A stretch of DNA of 64,000 nt from Hyphomicrobium_A sp964493785 (GTDB lineage Bacteria; Pseudomonadota; Alphaproteobacteria; Rhizobiales; Hyphomicrobiaceae), in NCBI GenBank assembly GCA_964493785.1, contig CAZBPM010000003.1, positions 62,001 to 126,000 on the forward strand, given 5' to 3'. Below, piece by piece: positions 33,757 to 42,672 of this stretch. Position numbers and translations under genes: made by a program. Below the pieces are notes generated by a model. The model was not told the DNA's origin. It saw only the letters and a program-made list of their open reading frames with translations, and did no database searches. Position 1 is the stretch's first letter, and each line of letters opens with the position of its first letter.

Positions 33757-36700
33757 ATGGCGTTCCGCGGCTTATTTATCGGGATCGACAGGTACATCTC
33801 TCAAGAAATTGACGAGCTGACTTGCGCACGGCGCGATGCCCTCGCGATGAATGCGCTTTTCGCCGATTCCCTTGGAGGCTCCTCAACTTTATTGGTCGAC
33901 ACCGACGCAACTCGCGCTCGCATCGCTACCGAGTTCGCCGCGTTGCGCGGTTGCGATCCCCAGGACACCGTCGTCATCGCGTTCTCCGGCCACGGCTCCG
34001 AGACGCACGAGCTCGTCACGCATGACTCGGAGATCTACGACCTGCCGAACACGGCCATTCCCCTCGACCTCATCCAGCAATGGTTCGCTGAGATTCCCGC
34101 AAAGCGCCTCATCTTTTTCTTGGATTGCTGCTTCTCTGGGGGCATCGGCGCCAAGGTACTGCGGGTCGAGGCAAGGCCACGCGACCTTCGATCTACGGAA
34201 GCTCGCCTGTGCCAACTCGCCGGGGACGGCCGCGTCATCTTCACAGCATCGAGTGCGACAGAACCGGCCTACGAGCACTCTCGCTACGGACATGGCTTTC
34301 TGACCTACTTCCTCATCGAGGCCTTAGCTGGCGCGGAGGAGGTCGTCAGTGCGGGCAAGATCTCGCTCTACCGGCTTCTCGAGCATGTTACCAACCGTGT
34401 GCAGGCCATCGCCAAGCAGATCGGCCGGCAGCAGAACCCGACGATGCGTGGGAGCATCGACGGCGATATCAGTTGGCCCGTATTCGTGCGAGGCCCCAAG
34501 TTCAACGCAGCATTTCCGGAGCGCAGCAAGGCGGTCGTGACCGCAAATCTCGCCAGCCTTGCGTCAGTGGGATTCCCGAAACCGCTGATCGACGGATGGG
34601 CAGGCGCGATCCCCTCGCTCAATGTGCTTCAGACATCCGCTATTAATGACTTTGATGTCCTAGGCGGCAATCATCTTGTGGTTTCGGCGCCGACGTCGTC
34701 CGGCAAGACCATGGTGGGAGAGCTGGCGGCACTACGTCACGTGATGGAGCGCAGGCGCGCGCTCTTCCTGTTGCCGCTCAAAGCGCTCGTTGCAGACAAG
34801 AAGCGGCACTTCGATGCGGTCTACGGTCCCTTCGGCGTGCGCACGATCGAAGCGACTGGCGAGACCGACGACATCACGCCGCTTTTGCGCGGCAGATACG
34901 ACATCGGCCTACTCACTTACGAGAAGTTTGCAGCCATTGCGTTGACGTTCCCTCATGTGTTGGCGCAGGTGGGCGTGATCGTTGTCGACGAAGCGCAGAT
35001 GATTGCGGATATGAACCGCGGCGCAAACCTCGAATTCATCCTGACTTTGATCCGCATGCGCCGCCGGGAAGGCGTGGAGCCCCAGTTGATCGCGCTCTCG
35101 GCAGTGATCGGTGACACGAACGGCCTTGAAAGATGGCTGGGCGCGCGACTTTTGCGTCGCGAAGAAAGGCCAGTGCCGTTAGATGAGGGCCTACTGCTAT
35201 CCGACGGCCGCTTTCGCCATATCGATCCTGAGACGGGTGCCGAGCGCCGAGACGGGCCGGTCATCAATCGGGTCTACGGCAAGGGCACTAGCCAGGACTG
35301 GGTAATCCCGCTGACCCGCAAGCTAGTTGCCGAAGGCCAGCAGGTGATCGTCTTCCGAGAAACCAAAGGCGAGGCGCGCGGTTGCGCAAACTATCTGGCG
35401 ACTGCGTTGGGGCTGGCGCCCGCAAAAGTCGCTTTGGAGAGGATGCCCACCGGGGATCCTTCGCAAGCGAGCCACGATTTGCGCAAGGCGCTTTCAAACG
35501 GCGTGGCGTTCCACAACAGCGATCTGGAGCAGGAAGAACGTCTCATTGTCGAAGACGAGTTTCGGCGCGCAGACTCAGGTCTTCGCGTCATCGCCGCGAC
35601 AACGACACTCGCGATGGGGGTAAACACACCGGCCTCTACTGTCATCATCTCCGGCCTCGAACATCCAGGAGAGCAACCTTACTCCGTTGCCGAATATAAG
35701 AATTTGGTCGGTCGTGCAGGAAGGCTCGGATATGCCGAGAAGGGCACGTCGTACCTGCTCGCGCTCGATCCTCGCACGGAGCACAATTTCTGGACTCGGT
35801 ACGTGCAGGGCAAGCCAGAGGATCTAGTCTCGAGGTTTCTCGACTCGGCTACCGATGTGCGCTCCCTCATTGTTCGCGTGCTGGTCTCGGCGCAACGCGC
35901 TGCGCGCGAGGGTGTCGTATCCGAGGACATCATCGCGTTCCTCGAGGGCAGCTTCGGTGCATTCCAGGCAACGCGGCAACGGCAGGGATGGCAGTGGAAC
36001 CGTCCCCAGATCGTAAGCGCCCTGGCGGATCTGGAAACGCATGCGCTGATCGAGAAAAATGCGGTGGATGCCTACGAGCTGACCGCTTTGGGGCGGCTTG
36101 CCGGCGAGAGCGCGACAGAAGTGCGCTCGATCCTTCAACTTGTCGACTGCCTCAGACCGCTCAATCTCGCACAGATTACGGATCCCGCACTGATTACAGC
36201 CGCCCAGGCGACGGTCGAGCTCGATCAGGTGCATTTTCCCATGAACAAGAAGAGCACACAGAAGGAGCCGCAGCTCTGGCCCAATGAGTTGCGCCATCAG
36301 GGTGTGCTGTCGTCGCTTCTGGCGGCGCTACAAAAAAACACGCAAGACGTGCAGCAAGCTACGCTGCGTGCCAAGAAAGCGGTTGCGTGCCTGCTTTTCG
36401 TGTCCGGTCGGCCTATGACCGATATCGAGGCCACGCTGACGCAATTCGGCGGGGCCTTCGGTGGCGCTGCAGGACCTATTCGCGGCGTCGCTGGACGGAC
36501 ATGCGATCTGCTGCCAACCGCGGCACGCGTGGCAGAGATCCTCCACCCGACATTAGACCTCCAGGACCGAGTGGCCCGCCTGACCATTCGCCTGACCTAC
36601 GGTGTCCCCGCCGTCGCCGTCGATCTCGCCCGTGAAGCGGGCGCCAATCTGCTACGCGGTGACTACTGCCGTCTTGCCAAGGAAGGGCTGTGCGAGCCAG

Positions 36701-36858
36701 AGGCCATCGCGGCGGCCGATGAGGCCACACTATTGAGCTGCTTAGATAGGGATCAGAAGAAGCTGGCTCTGCTGCGCGAAGCTGCTCTTTGCGTCATTGC
36801 GCGCCGCGCTAAAGCAACGGCTGCGACGTCACCTTTGCTCGACGCGTACGTCGCCTGA
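33757..36858 (+). CDS. Caspase-like protease fused to a Ski2/Hel308-like helicase
   Basis: A 1,033-aa fusion. Residues about 1-245 are a peptidase C14 (caspase) domain with catalytic His79 in IAFSGHGSE and Cys125 in FFLDCCFSGG. Residues about 285-700 are a superfamily 2 helicase: Walker A APTSSGKT (311-318), DEAQ box (411-414), SAV (448-450), GVNTPA (621-626) and GRAGR (652-656), closest in style to Ski2/Hel308 proteins. A winged-helix-like region follows, and the last 130 residues have a helix-hairpin-helix-like stretch (LAREAGANLLRGDYCRLAKE). A nucleic-acid-sensing helicase that controls a caspase is a plausible defence design; this is inference. Pairs with the DUF2158 gene just upstream. 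Confidence 0.85.
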   Translation: MAFRGLFIGIDRYISQEIDELTCARRDALAMNALFADSLGGSSTLLVDTDATRARIATEFAALRGCDPQDTVVIAFSGHGSETHELVTHDSEIYDLPNTAIPLDLIQQWFAEIPAKRLIFFLDCCFSGGIGAKVLRVEARPRDLRSTEARLCQLAGDGRVIFTASSATEPAYEHSRYGHGFLTYFLIEALAGAEEVVSAGKISLYRLLEHVTNRVQAIAKQIGRQQNPTMRGSIDGDISWPVFVRGPKFNAAFPERSKAVVTANLASLASVGFPKPLIDGWAGAIPSLNVLQTSAINDFDVLGGNHLVVSAPTSSGKTMVGELAALRHVMERRRALFLLPLKALVADKKRHFDAVYGPFGVRTIEATGETDDITPLLRGRYDIGLLTYEKFAAIALTFPHVLAQVGVIVVDEAQMIADMNRGANLEFILTLIRMRRREGVEPQLIALSAVIGDTNGLERWLGARLLRREERPVPLDEGLLLSDGRFRHIDPETGAERRDGPVINRVYGKGTSQDWVIPLTRKLVAEGQQVIVFRETKGEARGCANYLATALGLAPAKVALERMPTGDPSQASHDLRKALSNGVAFHNSDLEQEERLIVEDEFRRADSGLRVIAATTTLAMGVNTPASTVIISGLEHPGEQPYSVAEYKNLVGRAGRLGYAEKGTSYLLALDPRTEHNFWTRYVQGKPEDLVSRFLDSATDVRSLIVRVLVSAQRAAREGVVSEDIIAFLEGSFGAFQATRQRQGWQWNRPQIVSALADLETHALIEKNAVDAYELTALGRLAGESATEVRSILQLVDCLRPLNLAQITDPALITAAQATVELDQVHFPMNKKSTQKEPQLWPNELRHQGVLSSLLAALQKNTQDVQQATLRAKKAVACLLFVSGRPMTDIEATLTQFGGAFGGAAGPIRGVAGRTCDLLPTAARVAEILHPTLDLQDRVARLTIRLTYGVPAVAVDLAREAGANLLRGDYCRLAKEGLCEPEAIAAADEATLLSCLDRDQKKLALLREAALCVIARRAKATAATSPLLDAYVA

Positions 36859-36992
36859 CGGTCAAGTCCGGAATACGCGAGCATTGACTCTGCGGGCCCC
36901 GCGGAGCTTTGTGCGTTGCCCACTCCGTTCTATCATTGCGAATGCGGTTGATCCCGCCATAGTGGTTATGTAACCCATACCAAATTGCGGAC

Positions 36993-37550
36993 CTACGGCA
37001 GGCGGCAGAACGCACGGGTTAGGGTCAGCGGCGAGACGCCAAATTGATCAGCTAGGTCCTTAAGACGGACTCTTCCACTGGCAAGCTGTGCGAACGCCGC
37101 TTTGACTTGATCAAGCGACAGCTTGAGAGGGCGTCCTATCGACCGCCCTCGCCCACGTGCCGCGGCGATGCCCGCCCGTGTTCGCTCGGCGATCAGCGAT
37201 CGCTCAAATTCGGCGAGAGCGCCCATGACATGAAATAGTAGGCGTCCGCTCGCGCTGCGGGTATCTATGGCCTCTGATAGTGAGACGAACGCAACACCCT
37301 GCTGCTCAAGCGCAGAGGTCAACGCGATCAAATGTGCGAGGCTGCGGCCAAGGCGATCGAGCTTCCAGGTCAGCAGGGTATCACCCGGCCTGAGAACGCT
37401 GAGAACGCGATTGAGTGCCGGCCTGCTCGTCGAAGATCCAGACACGCCTCGATCTTCAAAGATGCGCTCACATCCCGCAAGCTTCAGCGCGTCGAGTTGA
37501 AGTGCCAGGCTCTGGTCGTCGGTCGACACCCGCGCGTAGCCGACCTTCAT
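36993..37550 (-). CDS. Serine recombinase (resolvase/invertase family)
   Basis: A 185-aa small serine recombinase of Tn3-resolvase type. Active-site Ser9 is in MKVGYARVSTDDQ, with the conserved Arg residues in KLDRLGRSLAHL and the LAEFERSLIAERTRAG segment, followed by a C-terminal HTH (VRLKDLADQFGVSPLTLTRA). The ATG at 37550 is preferred to a GTG two codons upstream. No transposase accompanies it. It may resolve or invert DNA at the inverted repeats found 80-200 bp upstream of its start. Confidence 0.93.
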   Translation of the reverse strand: MKVGYARVSTDDQSLALQLDALKLAGCERIFEDRGVSGSSTSRPALNRVLSVLRPGDTLLTWKLDRLGRSLAHLIALTSALEQQGVAFVSLSEAIDTRSASGRLLFHVMGALAEFERSLIAERTRAGIAAARGRGRSIGRPLKLSLDQVKAAFAQLASGRVRLKDLADQFGVSPLTLTRAFCRLP

Positions 37551-37626
37551 CCCCACCGCTTCCCATTGCCGTCACCCGCGCGTGCAGGGCCGCGCAGAAC
37601 TCCGACCCGCATCAACTTCCGGTCTA

Positions 37627-37753
37627 TCAAAAAGGGACCCTTTTGAAGGTTGATCTCATTGCGTCGCTTGCTCGGTGCAAGACCAGCGTTTGCCGATCCT
37701 AGCGCGTCGTAACCAACGCGCCAGATACCTGCACAAGAAATGTCCCTTTTTGA
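37627..37753. repeat. 12-bp inverted repeat flanking about 100 bp upstream of the resolvase
   Basis: TCAAAAAGGGAC at 37627-37638 is repeated as its exact reverse complement GTCCCTTTTTGA at 37742-37753. The left copy is itself part of a near-palindrome (TCAAAAAGGGA-CCCTTTTGA). The repeats lie between the divergent resolvase and excisionase-like genes, so they are candidate recombination or operator sites. Confidence 0.5.
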
Positions 37754-37820
37754 AAGGCCCTCTCCTCGTAGTGCACGATGGTGGAGCACTCACGCACATC
37801 GGATCGCGACTGAGGGGCTT

Positions 37821-38057
37821 ATGGAGAAGCCGGTTTCTGCGTATCTAGTGCTCAAGCGCGGCCTCAACCGCGACGAGGCAGCGGCCTACATCGGCATCAG
37901 CACGACCAAGTTCCTTGCGATGGTTGCTGATGGCCGGATGCCGCGCCCCAAGCAGATTGATGCGCGAAGGGTGTGGGACATTCGACGCTTAGACGCAGCC
38001 TTTGATGACCTTCCTGATTTGGATGAAACTGAGGGGTGGGGAGCCCCGTCGTTGTGA
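37821..38057 (+). CDS. Excisionase-like helix-turn-helix protein
   Basis: A 78-aa MerR/AlpA-like DNA-binding protein: LKRGLNRDEAAAYIGISTTK, then FLAMVADGRMPRPKQIDARR. GAGGGG at 37812-37817 supports the ATG at 37821. Its stop overlaps the integrase start by 4 bp (GTGA), indicating translational coupling and a recombination-directionality role. It is similar to the HTH protein encoded at 39180-39419 on the other side of the integrase. Confidence 0.82.
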   Translation: MEKPVSAYLVLKRGLNRDEAAAYIGISTTKFLAMVADGRMPRPKQIDARRVWDIRRLDAAFDDLPDLDETEGWGAPSL

Positions 38058-39160
38058 AACGGTATCCCTATGTGCATTCCTACAAGGACCGCCACGGCAA
38101 GCAGCGACACTATTACCGGCGCCGAGGCAGCCGTGTCCCCATCTCCCACGAAATAGGCACTGCGCAGTTCGAGGGGGCTTACGACGCATTGGTCAAATCG
38201 GGAGGCTGCGCGACCTCCGAGACATCACCAGAACGGTCAAAGTTTGCGATACGGGAAGGAACGTGGCGCTGGCTCTGCAGCCTTTACTTCCAGTCTACCG
38301 ACTACGCGCAACTCAATCCGCGCACGCAACACGACCGTCAGATGATCCTCCATTCTACTTTGCGAGAACTATGGACACCGGGCTCACTCGAGGTATTTGG
38401 CGACGCGCCTCTGGCCGCGATGACGCCGAAAGCCATAGCCGTGCTGCGTGATCGGAAGCAGGGCCTGCCATACGCAGCGAGAAAGCGACTGCAGGCCATC
38501 AGCCGCGTGTTCGACTGGGCGATGATGCCTGAAAGCGGGATCCAAGGAATCACGTCAAACCCGGTCAAATCGGTACGCTGCCCAAGGCCGAACTCTGAGG
38601 GGTTCCACTCGTGGACACCAGATGAGGTCACCCGCTTCGAGCAAACGTATCCAGTCGGAACCGTGGCGCGACTGGCCTTCGCCTTGCTTCTCTTCACCGG
38701 CCAGCGCAGATCCGACGTTATTCTATTCGGGCCACGGCACGTCAAAGACGGCATCCTCACTTTCACCCAGCAGAAAAATCGCGAGCGCCGACCCGTGCGG
38801 CTGCGGCTACCCGTCCTTCCGGAATTGCAGGCAATCATCGAGGCTAGCCCTTGCGGCAAGGAAACGTTTCTCGTCACCGCCGCCGGAAAGCCATTCAGCT
38901 CCAACGGCTTTGGCAACAAGATGCGAAGCTGGTGCGACCTCGCGGGCCTGGCCAGCTGCACGGCGCACGGATTGCGCAAAGCCGGCGCCGCCATTGCCGC
39001 GCAGAACGGGGCTACGCCGCATCAGCTGATGTCGATTTTCGGTTGGCGCACTTTGAAAGAGGCAGAGAGATACACCAAGGCAGTGGATCAAAAGCGCATC
39101 GCAGCTGGCGCCATGCCGCTGCTAATGCCAAAGCCTGATGACTGCCGGGATGAACGCTGA
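38054..39160 (+). CDS. Tyrosine-type site-specific integrase
   Basis: A 368-aa phage-type integrase, probably the enzyme that inserted this island into tRNA-Ala. The N-terminal arm-binding region starts MKRYPYVHSYKDRHGKQRHY; the catalytic domain has the first Arg in FTGQRRSDV, HGLRKAG (H-x-x-R), FGWRT with Trp in the His/Trp position, and the nucleophile Tyr in ERYTKAVD. The GTG at 38054 is favoured because it overlaps the upstream stop as GTGA and starts the conserved KRYPYV sequence; the frame itself opens at 38036. It is unusual in lying about 11 kb from the nearest att site. Confidence 0.92.
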   Translation: MKRYPYVHSYKDRHGKQRHYYRRRGSRVPISHEIGTAQFEGAYDALVKSGGCATSETSPERSKFAIREGTWRWLCSLYFQSTDYAQLNPRTQHDRQMILHSTLRELWTPGSLEVFGDAPLAAMTPKAIAVLRDRKQGLPYAARKRLQAISRVFDWAMMPESGIQGITSNPVKSVRCPRPNSEGFHSWTPDEVTRFEQTYPVGTVARLAFALLLFTGQRRSDVILFGPRHVKDGILTFTQQKNRERRPVRLRLPVLPELQAIIEASPCGKETFLVTAAGKPFSSNGFGNKMRSWCDLAGLASCTAHGLRKAGAAIAAQNGATPHQLMSIFGWRTLKEAERYTKAVDQKRIAAGAMPLLMPKPDDCRDER

Positions 39161-39179
39161 GCGCGGCTCGCGCCCGATA

Positions 39180-39419
39180 CTAGAGTTTCGGTGTACGCCA
39201 TTCGACGGGTAGGGGATCCGATAGCGCCTCGAGGCTGCTATCGAGACGGAATTTGTCCCAGATGACCCGGTTGCCCAATCGGAAGGGTACCGGCATCAGC
39301 CCATCAGAAACCAACTGGTCAAATTTGCGGGGGCTGACGCCCACGTATCGCGCGGCTTCGGTCCGACTTAGTCCGCGACGCATCGTAACAAGAGCCTTAT
39401 CCTGCAGATCGATAGACAT
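39180..39419 (-). CDS. Second excisionase/HTH-like protein
   Basis: A 79-aa AlpA/MerR-type HTH protein: MRRGLSRTEAARYVGVSPRK, then FDQLVSDGLMPVPFRLGNRV and a WRTPKL end. It resembles the HTH protein at 37821-38057 over most of its length (RGL-R-EAA-Y-G-S--KF---V-DG-MP-P). It converges on the integrase with 19 bp between the stops. It may be a repressor or the excisionase of a second element. Confidence 0.8.
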   Translation of the reverse strand: MSIDLQDKALVTMRRGLSRTEAARYVGVSPRKFDQLVSDGLMPVPFRLGNRVIWDKFRLDSSLEALSDPLPVEWRTPKL

Positions 39420-40249
39420 TTCCCGTTCCTCATAATGGTTGAGAAAGCACGCTATCGGCGGAAAACGGGGAAGCGCAATTGCGAAAAATGAGCCGGTGGG
39501 CCTGAGCGTAGTCGGTCGTAGTCGGGCGCACTTAGTGCGGATTCACAAAGTCGTTACGAGCCACGGCAGGAGCGTTCGGTGACGACTCCACATCAATCTG
39601 GATGTTCGGAAGCCTGACCTGTTGTCGGCTTAGGACGAAGCTTAGATGAAGAAGTTGCTCCCGCGCCCGCCCGCCCGCTCGCTCTCTAGGCTAGTCACGT
39701 CTGTTAGCGCGCTCTAAGCGGACCCGGCTGCTGACACTTCGGAGATTGGCTCTTGCCGAAGCCGACTTGAGCAACGGCAGCATTGCCCATATGCCAATGT
39801 CGGACTTGCCGAGACAGCGGACATCAGGACGGAGACTGCCGATGCATCGCATGATGTGTATCGCCAGTCCGTTACGCCTCCGACAGCCGACGTCCATGCA
39901 AGGCTAACCGTGCGGGGGCCCGGTTTCGCAAAGGACATCCGCCAGCAGAACCGTTGGCACGATGACTGGCTTCCGGGCTGAACGCATCGTGGCCTGTTAT
40001 AGGTCTTCCGTCGCGACGCTCGCGCTGAAATCAGTTCTCTCGTTTTGCGTGAGAAGGCCGTTCGCGGTGTTCCCCGCTGCTATGCCTAAAAGACGAGCCT
40101 TCTCGTATACCCGACACACACGCTGCACGGAGTCCGCGAGGAACGACTGCCGCTGGCTGCCATTCCTTTCACCAGTACGCCTCTTCGCTTTACGGCATCG
40201 ACCGTCCGCGAAGACAGAATTTCCAACCGGTAAAGTATTGGAGGAACCG
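39420..40249. other. Gene-poor stretch upstream of the secretion cassette
   Basis: No gene is supported in about 830 bp. There are short tandem repeats (CGTAGTCGGT-type at about 39508-39528 and CGCCCGCCCGC near 39665). The frame of the downstream repeat protein is open back to 39962, but nothing before its Shine-Dalgarno at 40240 looks coding. The region presumably holds the cassette promoter. Confidence 0.5.
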
Positions 40250-41287
40250 ATGGCCTTAAACACAAACCAAAATCCATATCCGTACTATGGTCCCCCACCC
40301 AGTGACGGCGGACACGATCCCTCCGATGGAGACAACTCTAACGGCGGTGTTGGATCCGGCGACACGGGCGGTGACGGCTCGGGCGGTGGATCGACCGGTG
40401 GCGGTGACGCGGGCGGTGGTACGACCGGCGGCGGCGATAACACTGGAGGCGGCATCTCCATCGGAGTCGGTGGTGATGGCGACGGCTCTGGCGGCGGCCT
40501 CATCAACGTAGATGCGGACACGTCCGGCCTGACCGGAGGATCAATCGACGGCATAAATGTCAGTGCTCTGACGCCCGACAGCGTGCTCGAAGCTCACGCG
40601 CCGGGGATTGTCGATGCCACTGTCGGCGACGGAACCATAGGTTCGGTCCTGGACAACACAGGCGCTGACGGCGACGGCCATGGGCTCGTGGACGTGCATG
40701 CCGATTTGTCCGGCGTCACTGATACGCTCGACGGTGCCCCTCTGGGTGGTACGCTCGATGGCATCAGTGTCGAGGCCCTCAACGGGGATAGCATCCTCGA
40801 CGCTCAGGCGCCTGCCATCCTCCACGCAACGGTCGGCGACGACGCCGGCAGCCTTGGCGACGTTCTAGACGGCAACCCGGTCGGGGCGCTGGATGGCATC
40901 ACTGTCGAGGCGCTGAATTCCGACAATCTTGCCGAGGCACACGCTCCTGGCTTGCTGGATGCAACAGTAGGCGAAGGGTCAACCCTCGGCTCAGCCCTGG
41001 GTGGCATGGGTGATGTCGGCGGTCTTAACGACATCGGGGGCACTGGAAACGATCCCATCACTGTGTCCGCATTGAACGGCGCCGATACTCTTGACGCGCA
41101 CGTGCCCGATACGCTCGACGCCACAGTGGCGGGTGCAGAACTCGGTAGCCTGCTCGGGAGCGTGGACCTCGGTGGCATCGTCGACGGCATCGATCCATCG
41201 ATTGGTGGTGACGGCGGCCTCCTCGACATCGGCAACGCCCTCGGCGGTCTCGACGTCGATCATCTCGTCGACAACGTCTCCTCGTGA
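40250..41287 (+). CDS. Gly/Asp-rich repeat protein, probable type I secretion cargo
   Basis: A 345-aa acidic protein with no known domain. Residues about 30-80 are a Gly/Ser/Asp linker (GGGSTGGGDAGGGTTGGG). Four imperfect repeats of about 25 residues follow at intervals of about 50: INVSALTPDSVLEAHAPG, ISVEALNGDSILDAQAPA, ITVEALNSDNLAEAHAPG and ITVSALNGADTLDAHVPD, most followed by DATVG-like ends. It lacks Cys, a signal peptide and classical RTX nonapeptides, but is followed by an ABC exporter and HlyD adaptor, so type I secretion is inferred. GGAGGA at 40240-40245 fixes the start. A hairpin terminator follows its stop. Confidence 0.75.
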   Translation: MALNTNQNPYPYYGPPPSDGGHDPSDGDNSNGGVGSGDTGGDGSGGGSTGGGDAGGGTTGGGDNTGGGISIGVGGDGDGSGGGLINVDADTSGLTGGSIDGINVSALTPDSVLEAHAPGIVDATVGDGTIGSVLDNTGADGDGHGLVDVHADLSGVTDTLDGAPLGGTLDGISVEALNGDSILDAQAPAILHATVGDDAGSLGDVLDGNPVGALDGITVEALNSDNLAEAHAPGLLDATVGEGSTLGSALGGMGDVGGLNDIGGTGNDPITVSALNGADTLDAHVPDTLDATVAGAELGSLLGSVDLGGIVDGIDPSIGGDGGLLDIGNALGGLDVDHLVDNVSS

Positions 41288-41296
41288 CCTCAGCAC

Positions 41297-41330
41297 GACG
41301 GCCGGTAATCGCGCCGGCCGTCCCTTTTTT
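41297..41330 (+). terminator. Intrinsic terminator inside the secretion cassette
   Basis: GACGGCCGG (41297-41305) pairs with CCGGCCGTC (41314-41322) around 8 bases, followed by CC and six Ts. The next gene's Shine-Dalgarno (GGAGGG, 41331-41336) starts directly after the T-run. Partial termination here would favour the first cargo gene over the downstream genes. Confidence 0.82.
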
Positions 41331-41342
41331 GGAGGGTCTCAA

Positions 41343-42368
41343 ATGTCGAGTTCAATTTCCTCGATGCCGGCTGCAGATATCGGCCGCATTCGCAAGGCCG
41401 ATAATGTTGCCGAGGCCATTGGAGCTACTGACAAACGCCGGTGGCTGAGTTTTCTCACCTGGGCATTCGTACTCGCGGAGATGGCAAGCCGCGATGCCTT
41501 CCTGCCGAACTCGGCGCATGCCATGGACGATGACACCGGACGTACGCATCCGGGATCGGGCGACGGCGCCCCGATCGCCAATAATCTGCCCGACGTCAGC
41601 ATATCGACTACAGGGGAAAGGCCGGATTCGGATCCCGCGCATAAAGCGGCGCTCATGGCCGAATATGCCCCGGCGACGGTCGCCAGCGAACTGGCCGCCG
41701 TCAAAGCTATTCCGGTGGAAGATCTTGGTGCCCAACAGATTGCCTCGCACGGAGGCGGAGGCGGAGGAGGCGGCAGCAGCCACGCTGACGGCGACGCAAG
41801 CACGGCCCACGGCGACGACGCCTTCGCCGGCGAGTCCGTTTCGGCCTCGATTGGTCACGACGGACTGCCGCTCGATCTCGGGCTGAACCTCACCGTAGGC
41901 GATATACAGATCGATGCCGGCCACGTGCTCGACGGCCTGCTCGACTCTGTCGGCGACACGCTGGGAAACCTTCCCCTCGTCGGCGGGCTGCTGCACAGCG
42001 TCGAAAATATTTCGAGCGACATCGCGCCATCGCTTCTAGGCCCGGTGGTCTCGCTTGTCGGGCTCGGCGCGCATTCCGGTGACCAGCATAGCGGTAGCTC
42101 GGATACGGGACTTCCCGGGCAATTGCACTTTGCAGAAACAGGGAACAGTCACGCCGCGACGGACCTCTCTACGCCGACAGGCTCCTATACGAGTTACGGC
42201 ATTGCGATGAGCACGGATAACGCCATCAGCACCACGACTGTTGAAGGCGACGCATCGGTCCTCGACGCGCATCTGCCGGACCACTTGGTAGGCACCGACC
42301 ACGGAGCTGCCGAGGCCCTTGCGTTCGATCAAGCCGCACTCAGAACTGCACCCGACGTACTGGCATAG
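41343..42368 (+). CDS. Second repeat-related protein with N-terminal hydrophobic segment
   Basis: A 341-aa protein, not recognised. It has a short cytosolic-type N-terminus, one hydrophobic segment at about residues 33-55 (WLSFLTWAFVLAEMASRDAF), a low-complexity Gly/His/Asp region (about 135-165), a hydrophobic mid-part (LGNLPLVGGLLHSV, SLLGPVVSLVGLGAHSG) and a C-terminal VLDAHLPDHLVGTDHGAAEA that resembles the LDAHVPDTLDATV repeat of the preceding protein. GGAGGG at 41331-41336 supports the ATG at 41343; the open frame further upstream is a shadow. The exporter reading frame begins 3 bp after its stop. Confidence 0.72.
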   Translation: MSSSISSMPAADIGRIRKADNVAEAIGATDKRRWLSFLTWAFVLAEMASRDAFLPNSAHAMDDDTGRTHPGSGDGAPIANNLPDVSISTTGERPDSDPAHKAALMAEYAPATVASELAAVKAIPVEDLGAQQIASHGGGGGGGGSSHADGDASTAHGDDAFAGESVSASIGHDGLPLDLGLNLTVGDIQIDAGHVLDGLLDSVGDTLGNLPLVGGLLHSVENISSDIAPSLLGPVVSLVGLGAHSGDQHSGSSDTGLPGQLHFAETGNSHAATDLSTPTGSYTSYGIAMSTDNAISTTTVEGDASVLDAHLPDHLVGTDHGAAEALAFDQAALRTAPDVLA

Positions 42369-42371
42369 ACC

Positions 42372-42671
42372 ATGATAAACGGGGCAGAGAGGGTCAGCAG
42401 CAATGAGGCCGCGGAGACGGGTTACGCTCTGCCACGAGGGTTGGCCGGGGCAATCGGAAGCCTGCGCGCGCGGCGCGATCGGCTAGCGTTCTTGTTATGC
42501 GAGACGGCCCGGCTGTGGAGCGGAAAGCCGACCGTCATTCCACCGGATATCGAAAGTCGCGCCTACCCTTCCCACGGCCACGTACAGGAAGCATCAGGCG
42601 AGATCCTCGGGCCGCACGAGGCTACCCCGCTTCAGCGATGGGGGGCGCTAGCACGGCGTCGCAACCGTTGC
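42372..42671 (+). pseudogene. Probable N-terminal part of the ABC exporter, in a shifted frame
   Basis: An ATG 3 bp after the preceding stop opens a frame (about 95 codons, ending ATPLQRWGALARRR) that reads up to the exporter's first membrane helix. The exporter frame itself is open only from a TAG at 42649-42651. A shift of one base near 42,650-42,665 would join LARR to ATVAVFSLFVNLLML and give a type I exporter of normal length. This could be a mutation, a sequencing error or, less likely, programmed frameshifting. Confidence 0.5.
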
Positions 42672-42672
42672 C

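Noticed and set aside
33757..36858. CRISPR-associated caspase (Craspase-like) system
   Set aside because: No cas gene, TPR-CHAT protein or CRISPR array is present; the caspase is fused to a helicase.
40340..40460. Repetitive GGC/GGT stretch, considered as CRISPR or satellite DNA
   Set aside because: It encodes the Gly-rich linker of the repeat protein; units are irregular and there are no spacers.
40250..41287. Classical RTX calcium-binding toxin
   Set aside because: The GGxGxDxLx nonapeptide is absent; the repeats are of a different LDAHAP type.
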